Shown: one piece after another, positions 10,451 to 19,805 of the stretch
Layout: the number at the start of each line of letters is the position of its first letter
Numbering within the stretch: the stretch's first letter is position 1
NCBI GenBank assembly: GCA_016870715.1
Contig: VGAL01000004.1
Coordinates: 1 to 64,000, forward strand
Length of the DNA stretch: 64,000 bases
Direction: 5' to 3'
Source: Actinomycetota bacterium
GTDB taxonomy: Bacteria; Actinomycetota; Actinomycetes; Nanopelagicales; Nanopelagicaceae
Made by a program: the position numbers and the translations under genes
The notes under the pieces: model-generated
The model's input: the letters and a program-made list of their open reading frames with translations, nothing else
Database searches by the model: none
What the model was told of the DNA's origin: nothing

Positions 10451-11452
10451 TTAGGGGCGCGGATTCGGACTCACATCTTTCGCTGGATCGCGCTCGGCAA
10501 TTGAGCCAATCGCGTCATCGATTGCTCGCATCACATCTGCGCTGAGCTTGACTCCGGCAGCCTTAACATTCTCTTTGACTTGCTTTGCTTTAGATGCCCC
10601 AATGATTGCGCTTGAGACATTCTTGTTTTGTAGCACCCAAGCAACTGCAAGTTGAGCCATCGTTAGACCGCAATCACTTGCAATTGGCTCTAACTTTGCT
10701 ACTTCGCGAAGAATGTCATCGTTCATCCAGCGAGAAATCATGGCAGCGCCACTCTTCTTATCGGTTGCGCGCGAACCTACTGGCGGTTTTTTGCCTGGCA
10801 GATACTTTCCTGAGAGCACGCCTTGTGCAACTGGAGACCAAACGATTTGGCCGATACCTTCGCGCTCTGAGAGCGGCACAACCTCTGCTTCGATGACACG
10901 CCATAACATCGAATATTGAGGTTGACTGGAAACAAAGCGATCGAAGCCTAATTCTTTTTGAATAGTGAGCGCGCTTTGAATCTCACTTGCTCGCCATTGC
11001 GAGAAACCAATGTAATTGACCTTGCCTTGTCGAATTAAGTCATCAAATGCACGAAGCGTCTCGTCAAGTGGAGTTTCATAATCGAAACGATGGGCCTGAT
11101 AGAGATCGATGTGGTCAGTTTGCAATCTCTTTAATGATGCGTGGACGGACTCCATGATGTGCTTCCGCGAGAGTCCGCGATCATTCTTGCCTGGTCCGGT
11201 CGGCCAGTAGACCTTGGTGAAGAGTTCGTATGACTCGCGTCGCACTCCCTTGAGGGCCTTGCCTAGAACAGACTCGGCTTTGGTGCCGGCGTAGACATCA
11301 GCAGTATCAAAAGTCGTAATCCCAGCATCAAATGCCGCACGCACACACTTGATGGCCTCCTCTGCGGCTACTTGAGAGCCATGAGTAATCCAATTTCCGT
11401 AAGAGATCTCTGATACATACATGCCGGAACGGCCAAGGCGTCGATATTCCAT
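10451..11452 (-). CDS. Aldo/keto reductase (voltage-gated K+ channel beta-subunit type)
   Basis: 333 aa; MEYRRLGRSGMYVSEISYGNW, FDTADVYAG, IIGASKAKQVKENV. Confidence 0.92.
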   Translation of the reverse strand: MEYRRLGRSGMYVSEISYGNWITHGSQVAAEEAIKCVRAAFDAGITTFDTADVYAGTKAESVLGKALKGVRRESYELFTKVYWPTGPGKNDRGLSRKHIMESVHASLKRLQTDHIDLYQAHRFDYETPLDETLRAFDDLIRQGKVNYIGFSQWRASEIQSALTIQKELGFDRFVSSQPQYSMLWRVIEAEVVPLSEREGIGQIVWSPVAQGVLSGKYLPGKKPPVGSRATDKKSGAAMISRWMNDDILREVAKLEPIASDCGLTMAQLAVAWVLQNKNVSSAIIGASKAKQVKENVKAAGVKLSADVMRAIDDAIGSIAERDPAKDVSPNPRP

Positions 11453-11529
11453 AGCGGCACATTACCCAAAGTGCTCGCTATTGCCACCAATTAGTGGCTA
11501 TGCTCACGACCAACAATTGAATATTCTCA

Positions 11530-11650
11530 AAAATTCCCACTACGTGGGGGAAGTCCGGTGCAAATCCGGCGCTGACCCGCAACCGTAATGCTTTCTATTC
11601 TCGCATCGAGCGAGGGTTCTAAGTTGAGTCGGATTACCCACTAGAGGAAG
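11530..11650 (+). ncRNA. Cobalamin (B12) riboswitch
   Basis: Core GGGGGAAGTCCGGTGCAAATCCGGCGCTGACCCGCAACCGTAA (11546-11588) plus 3' segment GAGTCGGATTACCCACTAG; upstream of ECF operon. Ends approximate. Confidence 0.87.
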
Positions 11651-11758
11651 AACGCCAAAACACCCGTCGTGGTTTGCGGGGCGGCCTTGATAAGAGTGTG
11701 GAGATCTCGCCCGCTCTTCTCTTTCCAGCCTTGTGGACCCTTTATTGAAAGGATCCCA

Positions 11759-12343
11759 GTGTCAGTTTCACAAAGATTAGGTAAAAAACTCAGCGCACTT
11801 GCGCTTATTCTCCTCGCAATCGCATTAAGCGGTTGCTCCACTTCTTCCGATACTTCCGGAGCGAGTGCCGAAAGTTCAGACTCCCCCGTCGGTTACCGCT
11901 ACTGGGGCTATTCACAAAGTAGCGAAGATGGCAGAACCTGGATTACCGCCATGGAAGGTCCTGCAACCACAGATCCCCAAGATGGAACAGTCGAGGGATG
12001 GAATTACACATTGTCAGCCGAAGGCGTTGTAGATCCACAGCCACCCGCACTTGCGCCAGATTTCCAAACTCTCTGTGGCGCTACTGCGGAAAAAGATGGC
12101 GCAAAACGAATTGGATATGTCATCGAATTTGGCAATTCTGCAATTCATCCCGAAGGTGATATCGCCCCAACAGCGCTGCAAGGATGTGCATCAGTTCCTG
12201 TAGATGCTTCCGGAATCGATGTCCTTAACGCTGTAACAGAGGTCCGAGCTGGTGAGGGAGGATTCATTTGTGGTCTTGCAGGTTTTCCCTCCAAAGATTG
12301 CGGCGCAGATCCCATTCCAGTACCTGAGTCAATGCGTGAATAA
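11759..12343 (+). CDS. Secreted lipoprotein, resembles the family annotated SCO2322, first gene of B12-riboswitch ECF operon
   Basis: GTG start with GAAAGG SD; signal KKLSALALILLAIALSGC lipobox; YRYWGYSQSSEDGRTWITAMEGPATTDPQDGTVEGWNY. Confidence 0.8.
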   Translation: MSVSQRLGKKLSALALILLAIALSGCSTSSDTSGASAESSDSPVGYRYWGYSQSSEDGRTWITAMEGPATTDPQDGTVEGWNYTLSAEGVVDPQPPALAPDFQTLCGATAEKDGAKRIGYVIEFGNSAIHPEGDIAPTALQGCASVPVDASGIDVLNAVTEVRAGEGGFICGLAGFPSKDCGADPIPVPESMRE

Positions 12344-12364
12344 CTGAAGGACGATGAAAGTTAG

Positions 12365-13360
12365 ATGGTCGATGTGAGGACGTTACATCCGCTTGCTTGG
12401 TGGAGTTGGGGCATATCGCTTGCAATTGCCACTAGTCGAGCAGGAAATTTTTGGCTGCTGGGGGGAATTATCTTCGCCGCCATAATTGTCACGTTCTCAC
12501 GTCGCTCTGACGACCCCTGGGCCAACGCGCTCAGCGTCGGAATCAAGATTGCTTGTATCGCTCTGCTCTTGAGGATGTTCATTGCAATTCTTTTTAGCAT
12601 TCCAGAGCAAGGGAAAGTCCTCTTCACAATTCCCCGAATCAAGCTTCCGGAGTGGCTGGCTGGAATTTTCCTGGGCGGAGATGTCACGCAAGAACGACTG
12701 CAATTTGTTTTACTGGAGTCACTAACAATCTTTGCCTTGGTTGTCGCAATCGCCGCAGCAAGCTCACTTGCCAATCCAAAGCAGACGTTACGAGCGCTAC
12801 CCGGGGTACTTCACGAGGCGGGGGTCGCCTTAATCATCGCCACCACGCTCATACCGCACTTTGTGATGAGCGTGAAACGAATCCGGCAAGCGCGTGCGCT
12901 GCGCGGCGATGAGGAAAGGTTTGGATTTAAAAAAACTTTAGTTCCACTCTTTGAAGAGGCGCTGGAGCGCGCGTTGGTTCTTGCCGAATCAATGGAGGCC
13001 CGTGGTTATGGGCATAAACCAAAGAATAGGAATCCGTTAGTACCCACCTTGACCATGTTTGCAGGACTGTTAGCGCTCCTGTACTCAATCATCTCTCTAG
13101 TGATCGGCAATAGTTATCAGATCTCTCTAATTCTTTCTTCAACTCTAATTATCTTCTCGCTGTACTTAGGAAATCGAAATAATTCCCGGACAAAATACCG
13201 CCCACAAAAATGGGGGTTCCGTGAAACCTTCGTTTTGATAATGGGAGTTATATCGATTGTTGTCGCTGGTGCCTCTTTTACTCTGCTATTAGCAGTCCTC
13301 CTATTTTTGGTTGCACTTGCTCCAATGTTGGTCACAGGTCGTGAAAGAGTCCTGACATGA
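12365..13360 (+). CDS. ECF transporter transmembrane (T) component
   Basis: 331 aa multi-TM; RARALRGDE and AESMEARGYG EcfT Ala-Arg-type coupling motifs. Confidence 0.9.
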   Translation: MVDVRTLHPLAWWSWGISLAIATSRAGNFWLLGGIIFAAIIVTFSRRSDDPWANALSVGIKIACIALLLRMFIAILFSIPEQGKVLFTIPRIKLPEWLAGIFLGGDVTQERLQFVLLESLTIFALVVAIAAASSLANPKQTLRALPGVLHEAGVALIIATTLIPHFVMSVKRIRQARALRGDEERFGFKKTLVPLFEEALERALVLAESMEARGYGHKPKNRNPLVPTLTMFAGLLALLYSIISLVIGNSYQISLILSSTLIIFSLYLGNRNNSRTKYRPQKWGFRETFVLIMGVISIVVAGASFTLLLAVLLFLVALAPMLVTGRERVLT

Positions 13361-14976
13361 TTAGATTCAATAACGTCACACTCATCTATCCCTATGTTCA
13401 GCGAACAATTTTTGAGGACCTTTCCTTCGAAGTTCCCGAGGGCGAATTTGTTCTGGTCATGGGTGATACAGGGGCAGGAAAATCGACCTTATTAAAATTA
13501 ATGAACGGGCTAGTGCCACACCATACTGGTGGCATCTTCTCCGGCTCGATCATGGTCGATGGCAAAGATACTGCGCTCCATAAACCCCGAGATCTAGTAG
13601 ACGTGATTGCTATCGTTGGCCAAAATCCGGCTTTGGGTTTTGTCACGGATACCGTAGAAGAAGAATTGGTTTTTGGAATGGAATCCTTGGGTGTAGCACC
13701 TGAGGTTATGCGTAAGCGAGTCGAAGATATGCTCGACCTTCTCGCATTGACCCCGTTGCGACAGCGCAAACTTAGTTCATTGAGCGGCGGTGAAGCGCAA
13801 AGGGTTGCAATCGCCTCGGTCTTAACCATGAACCCAAAAATTCTCCTTCTCGATGAGCCAACAAGTGCTCTAGACCCGATTGCGGCCGAGGAGGTTTTGG
13901 CAACGCTCTCTCGCTTAGTTCATGATCTAGGGATTACCGTTGTGATTGCTGAACACAAATTAGAACGAGTGTTGCAATTCGTTGATCGGGTGATTTATGT
14001 TCGCAACGAGAGAGAAGTTGCAGTTGGGTTTCCTCAAGAAATACTGAAGGACTCAACGTTGGCACCTCCGATTGTCCATCTTTTCCGTGGTCTCGCTGGT
14101 GAAATCTCTGATAAAGAAGTACCGCTCACCGTTCGCGATGCTCGCAGACAACTCGGGGATCTAGCCGCCGCACTCTCACCTATGCAACGAAATCAACCCG
14201 CCATTGCTGCCGAACCACTGCTGGAGTTAGAGAGTGTTGCAATCCACTATGGGGCCAAGGTGGCGCTGAAGAACGTTTCACTGGCAATCTCCCCTGGCGA
14301 AATTGTGGCGATTATGGGGCGTAATGGCGCGGGTAAATCCACTTTACTTTCCAGTATTGCCGGTCTGCGGAAACTTGAACGAGGTCTGGTGAGAGTCTGT
14401 GGTCTCGACCCCCAGATACTTAAAGGTAAGGATTTAATAGCCAAAATTGGATTTGTCCCACAAGAAGCCAGCGACCTGCTCTACGCGCAGAGCGTGGAAG
14501 AAGAATTGCGCCATAGCGATCATGACAATGGCGTGACATCAGGAACCACCTCACGTTTGCTTGCGAGATTGCTGCCGGATATCGACGTGCATGTACATCC
14601 ACGAGATCTCTCTGAAGGTGAGCGTCTCTGTCTTGTCTTAGCAATAGTTCTAGCAAACAATCCGCCCCTTTTACTATTGGATGAACCCACTAGAGGGCTC
14701 GACTATCGCGCGAAAGATCGACTCATTACGGCAATTCGCGAATGTAGGGATCTTAAGTCAGCGGTGATAGTTGCCTCTCATGATGTGGAGTTGATTGCAG
14801 AGATTGCTACTCGGGTAGTTGTGCTCGCTGATGGAGAGATCGTCGCTGATGGTCCTGCTGGAGAGATACTCACCTCCTCTCCGGCATTTGCTCCACAAGT
14901 TGCAAAGGTGCTCGCACCAGCCCAGTGGCTGACTGTCAACGAGGTGTTGAAGTCGATGGGAAAGAGCGCTCCATGA
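13357..14976 (+). CDS. ECF transporter duplicated ATP-binding protein (fused A-A')
   Basis: 539 aa with two ABC domains: GDTGAGKST/LSGGEAQR/LLLDEPTS and GRNGAGKST/LSEGERL/LLLDEPTRG. Confidence 0.95.
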   Translation: MIRFNNVTLIYPYVQRTIFEDLSFEVPEGEFVLVMGDTGAGKSTLLKLMNGLVPHHTGGIFSGSIMVDGKDTALHKPRDLVDVIAIVGQNPALGFVTDTVEEELVFGMESLGVAPEVMRKRVEDMLDLLALTPLRQRKLSSLSGGEAQRVAIASVLTMNPKILLLDEPTSALDPIAAEEVLATLSRLVHDLGITVVIAEHKLERVLQFVDRVIYVRNEREVAVGFPQEILKDSTLAPPIVHLFRGLAGEISDKEVPLTVRDARRQLGDLAAALSPMQRNQPAIAAEPLLELESVAIHYGAKVALKNVSLAISPGEIVAIMGRNGAGKSTLLSSIAGLRKLERGLVRVCGLDPQILKGKDLIAKIGFVPQEASDLLYAQSVEEELRHSDHDNGVTSGTTSRLLARLLPDIDVHVHPRDLSEGERLCLVLAIVLANNPPLLLLDEPTRGLDYRAKDRLITAIRECRDLKSAVIVASHDVELIAEIATRVVVLADGEIVADGPAGEILTSSPAFAPQVAKVLAPAQWLTVNEVLKSMGKSAP

Positions 14977-15752
14977 AGAACAAATGGCTCTCTTCTCTGG
15001 TGATACTTCTGGCTTCCATAATCGGAGTACTTGCATTCACCTGGCCCCTTTTTATTTCTGCCGAAAATGACAGTGCCGCGCGATGGTTATTCCTTGGATT
15101 AATGCCATTACTGGCCATCATTCTCATCATCGAGATCACTCTTGGTCAGTTAGATGTAAAGGCACTGGCATTCCTTGGAGTGCTGAGCGCAACGGGCGCC
15201 GCCCTTCGCGCTATTGGCGCTGGCGCAGTGGGACTCGAGCCGATTTGGTTTCTCATCATTGTCGGAGGCAAGGCGTTGGGGAAGAGATTTGGTTTCATAC
15301 TCGGACTTACCACAATGCTCGCCTCAGCTTTGCTCACCGGAGGCGTCGGTCCATGGCTTGCATTTCAAATGATGTGCGCAGCATGGATTGGCTGGGGGGC
15401 TGGAGCGCTCCCTAAGGTGAAGGAGCCACTTGAATTAGCGCTTCTCTCGTTTTATGGAGTGGTCACTGCTCTTCTCTTTGGCGCAATGATGGATCTCCAA
15501 CTCTGGCCGTGGATTGTCTCCCCTGCAACCTCGATTGCATACCTACCTGGTGCGGGGGTGCTGGATAACCTTCAGCGCTTCATGGTCTTCCATTTTGCAA
15601 CTGCTCTTGCATGGGATATTCCTCGTGCAATTTTCAACGCCACATTAATTCTTTTGCTAGGTCGTCCAATTCTTAATTCGTTACGTCGTGCAATACGTCG
15701 AGGAAATGTTCTTATTAATCGCGAACATGCGAAGGCACAAATGGCGGTTTAA
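14973..15752 (+). CDS. ECF transporter substrate-specificity (S) component, putative cobalamin/corrinoid
   Basis: Hydrophobic protein beginning at ATG 14973 (ATGA overlap with ATPase); substrate assigned from the riboswitch. Confidence 0.78.
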   Translation: MKNKWLSSLVILLASIIGVLAFTWPLFISAENDSAARWLFLGLMPLLAIILIIEITLGQLDVKALAFLGVLSATGAALRAIGAGAVGLEPIWFLIIVGGKALGKRFGFILGLTTMLASALLTGGVGPWLAFQMMCAAWIGWGAGALPKVKEPLELALLSFYGVVTALLFGAMMDLQLWPWIVSPATSIAYLPGAGVLDNLQRFMVFHFATALAWDIPRAIFNATLILLLGRPILNSLRRAIRRGNVLINREHAKAQMAV

Positions 15753-16821
15753 CAATAACCGCCCCTAACGCCCGTCCTCTAACGTCGATAAACAACTGCT
15801 CCCCAACTTCAATGCCAGCTTCAATGAAGGCTAGGGCAATCCCCTGTTTAAGCGTTGGAGAGAAGGTTCCGCTTGTCACCTCGCCAACCACTGCTCCCAC
15901 CGAATTACGGACAAACATTCCCGCGCGTGGAATTCCTCTATCGGTCAGTAGTAATCCACGGAGTAATCGCTCGACTCCTTTTGCTTGTTGCACGCGAAGC
16001 GCATCATGGCCAATAAAGAATTTCTTCTGCCAGCCCACCGCCCAGGAGAGATTGGCATCTAAAGGAGAGATGTCCAGGGAGAGTTCGTGGCCGTGGAGTG
16101 GGTAACCCATCTCTGTTCGCAAGGTATCGCGCGCACCAAGACCTGCAATCTTTCCGTCGAGCGCCAATATCGTTCTACTTAAGTTGTTCCACAATGAAAC
16201 TGCGATCTCGCGCGGTGGAATTAATTCATAACCATGTTCACCTGAATATCCAGTGCGACAAAGCGTAAAAGTGGAGCCTTCGAAAGTAATTTCCGCAAAA
16301 GACATGTATTCGAGAGAAACATTTATGCCAATCTGAGCCAGCACACGGGATGACAATGGTCCTTGCAGAGCAATGACTGCAAAATCTTGATGGAGATTGG
16401 TAAGAGAGAGATGTGCATCAGTGAGCGAACGCCTTTCATTCAAGGTGTTGAAGACTTCTCCGGAGTTTGCTGCATTTGGCACAATGAAAATTTCGTCATC
16501 ACCTTTGCAGTAAACAATGACATCATCAATTACTCCACCATCCGGTGCGCAGAGCAATGAGTATTGCGCTTGCCCCGCGATAATTTTGTTCAGATCGTTG
16601 GTGAAAATCTCATTGGCCCACGCCTTCGCACCGGCACCGGAAATAGATATCTTTCCCAGATGTGAAACATCAAAGATGGCTACCGTCTCACGTACCGCTT
16701 CATGCTCGGCCAAGGTTCCACCCCCGATGGGGGCGGGATATTCCAGGGGCATCTGCCACCCTGCAAAGTCACCCAACTTTGCCCCTAGGGAGCGATGGAC
16801 CTCAAGGAGGGGCGATTCCAT
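15715..16821 (-). CDS. gcvT: Glycine cleavage system aminomethyltransferase GcvT
   Basis: 368 aa; RTGYSGEHGYELIPP, GLGARDTLRTEMGYPLHGHEL. Confidence 0.95.
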   Translation of the reverse strand: MESPLLEVHRSLGAKLGDFAGWQMPLEYPAPIGGGTLAEHEAVRETVAIFDVSHLGKISISGAGAKAWANEIFTNDLNKIIAGQAQYSLLCAPDGGVIDDVIVYCKGDDEIFIVPNAANSGEVFNTLNERRSLTDAHLSLTNLHQDFAVIALQGPLSSRVLAQIGINVSLEYMSFAEITFEGSTFTLCRTGYSGEHGYELIPPREIAVSLWNNLSRTILALDGKIAGLGARDTLRTEMGYPLHGHELSLDISPLDANLSWAVGWQKKFFIGHDALRVQQAKGVERLLRGLLLTDRGIPRAGMFVRNSVGAVVGEVTSGTFSPTLKQGIALAFIEAGIEVGEQLFIDVRGRALGAVIVKPPFVPSHVRD

Positions 16822-16856
16822 AACCGCAACTTACCGCGAATCGTTAGGCTCGTCCC

Positions 16857-18350
16857 ATGACACCCATGCCGACAAAAATCACCACACTCGCGCTAGGAGC
16901 GCCAGGAACATCCGAACCTTTGGTTGTTGGTTATCGCGTAAGCACGAAAAAGACCAAGAGCGCGGTCACGCTCTCGCTGGCTGAAAAAGCTCTCCCTGCA
17001 GAGGGTGCACAATGGCTTTCGCGCGCTCTTGAAAATACTCAGGTTAAGGGCGAACCGGATGAAACTCGGTCGGTGACCGATCCAGCAGGTCGATTGATTA
17101 TCGCTACCGCGCTGCCAGTGAAGGGCGATCTGGAGCAACTTCGACGAGCCGCTGGCGCTGCCTCGCGTGCGCTTGCCGGTCACGCTCGCGCCACTTTTGC
17201 CATTGAAATAGGAAATAGTGACGAATTGGCAGCTATCGCAGAGGGTGCACTTCTTGGCGCCTACCAATTTCACCAATTTAAAGGTTCTTCAGTAAATCCA
17301 AAGCAGCTCGAGAAAATCACAATCGCTCCAGGCCGTTCAATCAAAAACAGCTCTCAAACTCTCAAGAGATCTGAAATTATTATCAAACAAGTCCTTTTGG
17401 TTCGCGATCTCATCAACATGCCACCAAGTTACCTAACACCAACTACTTTCATCACGCTTGTCAAGAAACTTCTACCTAGTTCTGTGAAGGTTCAAATTAA
17501 GAGCGATGTACAACTACGTAATGAGGGTTATGGTGGAATCACTGCGGTAGGCCAAGGTTCTGCCAACCCTCCTCGTTTGCTCCACCTCTCATATCGTCCT
17601 GCGAAAGCGCGGAGGAAGTATGCATATGTGGGCAAAGGAATCACTTTCGACACCGGAGGTCTTGCGTTAAAACCCGCCCAAGGTATGGAAGCGATGAAAT
17701 CGGATATGAGCGGCGCAGCCGCAGTTGTTGGTGCAATCATCGCGATTGCCGAATTAAAAATTCCGGTTGCAATAGATGCATGGGCGCCACTTGCTGAGAA
17801 CATGGTCAGTGAATCTGCCACTAGGCCTAGCGATGTGATCACTATTTACGGCGGCAAGACTGTCGAAGTCTTGAACCCCGATGCAGAGGGGCGATTGATC
17901 CTGGCTGATGCCTTAGTGCGAGCAGTTGAAGTAAGTAAAGATCTCGATGGCATCATCGATGTTGCGACGTTAACGGGTGCGCAAATCATCGCTCTCGGAA
18001 AGAGAACAGCGGCGGTGATGGGCAACGACGACCGGTTCCGAGATCGATTCTTGAGCGCGGCCAAAAGTGTGGGCGAGAACTTTTGGCCAATGCCACTTCC
18101 TGAAGAGTTACGCCCTTCGTTAGATTCCCCGACTGCTGATCTTGCAAATATCGGCGAGCGCATGGGTGGGATGTTGGTTGCTGGTCTCTTCTTACGCGAG
18201 TTCGTTCCTGCCGATCTGCCCTGGCTCCATTTGGATATTGCCGGCCCCTCCTATAACGAGGGAGAGCCTCACGGGTACACCCCAGTAGGCGGGGTGGGCT
18301 TTGCCGTTCGCTCGCTGGTCCACCTCGCCGAGGTCACGAGTACCCGCTGA
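16857..18350 (+). CDS. pepA: Leucyl aminopeptidase (M17)
   Basis: NTDAEGRL-type motif VLNPDAEGRLILADAL; GITFDTGGLALKP. Confidence 0.95.
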   Translation: MTPMPTKITTLALGAPGTSEPLVVGYRVSTKKTKSAVTLSLAEKALPAEGAQWLSRALENTQVKGEPDETRSVTDPAGRLIIATALPVKGDLEQLRRAAGAASRALAGHARATFAIEIGNSDELAAIAEGALLGAYQFHQFKGSSVNPKQLEKITIAPGRSIKNSSQTLKRSEIIIKQVLLVRDLINMPPSYLTPTTFITLVKKLLPSSVKVQIKSDVQLRNEGYGGITAVGQGSANPPRLLHLSYRPAKARRKYAYVGKGITFDTGGLALKPAQGMEAMKSDMSGAAAVVGAIIAIAELKIPVAIDAWAPLAENMVSESATRPSDVITIYGGKTVEVLNPDAEGRLILADALVRAVEVSKDLDGIIDVATLTGAQIIALGKRTAAVMGNDDRFRDRFLSAAKSVGENFWPMPLPEELRPSLDSPTADLANIGERMGGMLVAGLFLREFVPADLPWLHLDIAGPSYNEGEPHGYTPVGGVGFAVRSLVHLAEVTSTR

Positions 18351-18406
18351 AAGTGGGAAGATGTCTCCCGTAAACCTTGATGGCACCCGAGAGTGGAGTT
18401 AGGTAA

Positions 18407-19771
18407 ATGTCTTTTGATGTAGTGATTCTTGGTGGCGGCTCAGGTGGATATGCCTGCGCCCTTCGATCGGCTCAACTTGGTCTCTCTGTGGCGCTGATTG
18501 AAGCGGGCAAGTTAGGCGGCACCTGCCTCCATCGAGGCTGTATCCCAACGAAAGCGCTACTGCATGCGGGCGAGATTGCCGACAACACCAGGGAGGCGCA
18601 TGAGTTTGGCGTCGTTGCGGAATTAGGTGGCATCGATATGCCAGGGGTGAACACCTATAAAGATGGTGTGATCTCCAAGCTCTACAAGGGCCTTCAAGGC
18701 CTAGTGAAAAGTCGGGGCATCACCTTTATCGAGGGCCATGGCAAAGTGGTTGCAGCAAACACTGTGGAAGTCAACAGCGAGAAGTACACCGGTAAAAATC
18801 TAGTCCTTGCTACTGGCTCCTACCCCAAGACTCTTCCGGGGCTCGAGATTAATGGCACCACGATTGTCACCAGTGATCATGCCCTTGCATTGGATTATGT
18901 TCCCAAGAGCGTCATTGTTCTTGGTGGTGGTGTGATTGGCTGTGAGTTTGCTTCGGTATGGAAATCATTTGGTTCTGAGGTCCGAATCATCGAAGGGTTG
19001 CAACACCTAGTTCCACTCGAGGATGAGTCGTCTTCGAAGTTACTAGAGCGCGCTTACCGCAAACGTGGAATCAATTTTGAACTTGGAGTTCGCTTCAAGA
19101 GCGCTACACCAACTGGAAATGGCGTAAAGATTGCTTTGGAAGATGGACGTGAATTCGAAGCAGACCTACTTCTTGTCTCCGTCGGCCGCGGACCAACATC
19201 GGCAAACCTTGGTTATGAAGAGATCGGCGTTGCTATGGATCGTGGCTACGTTCTTGTTGATGAGAAGTGCCGCACTAATCTGCCCAATGTCTTTGCTGTT
19301 GGAGATCTGATTCCTACCCTCCAACTGGCACACGTAGGTTTTGGTGAAGGAATTCTTGTCGCTGAAGAGATTGCAGGGCTCAACCCACGACCTATCAACT
19401 ATGACGGCGTTCCACGAGTAACTTACTCCGAGCCAGAAGTTGCCTCGGTTGGATTGACTACCGCGCAGGCAAAAGAGCGCGGACATGATGTTGTGGAGCT
19501 TGTTTATGACTTGGCAGGAAATGGAAAATCTCAAATCTTGCGTACCTCAGGTTCGATAAAACTCGTTTCGGAGAAGAACGGCCCAGTATTGGGTATTCAT
19601 ATGGTCGGCTCTCGCGTCGGAGAATTACTCGCTGAAGCGCAACTCATCTTCAACTGGGAGGTGAGCGCCGATGATGTCGCCCCTCTCATCCACGCCCACC
19701 CCACCATGTCTGAGGCGATGGGTGAGGCCCACTTGGCTTTGGCGGGCAAGCCATTGCACGCCCACGGATAG
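18407..19771 (+). CDS. lpdA: Dihydrolipoyl dehydrogenase
   Basis: GGTCLHRGCIPTKALLH redox motif; FAVGDLIPTLQLAHVGFGEG; HAHPTMSEA. Confidence 0.96.
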   Translation: MSFDVVILGGGSGGYACALRSAQLGLSVALIEAGKLGGTCLHRGCIPTKALLHAGEIADNTREAHEFGVVAELGGIDMPGVNTYKDGVISKLYKGLQGLVKSRGITFIEGHGKVVAANTVEVNSEKYTGKNLVLATGSYPKTLPGLEINGTTIVTSDHALALDYVPKSVIVLGGGVIGCEFASVWKSFGSEVRIIEGLQHLVPLEDESSSKLLERAYRKRGINFELGVRFKSATPTGNGVKIALEDGREFEADLLLVSVGRGPTSANLGYEEIGVAMDRGYVLVDEKCRTNLPNVFAVGDLIPTLQLAHVGFGEGILVAEEIAGLNPRPINYDGVPRVTYSEPEVASVGLTTAQAKERGHDVVELVYDLAGNGKSQILRTSGSIKLVSEKNGPVLGIHMVGSRVGELLAEAQLIFNWEVSADDVAPLIHAHPTMSEAMGEAHLALAGKPLHAHG

Positions 19772-19805
19772 TTATTACGATTAGCGAGAATAAGAGGAGA
19801 AGACG

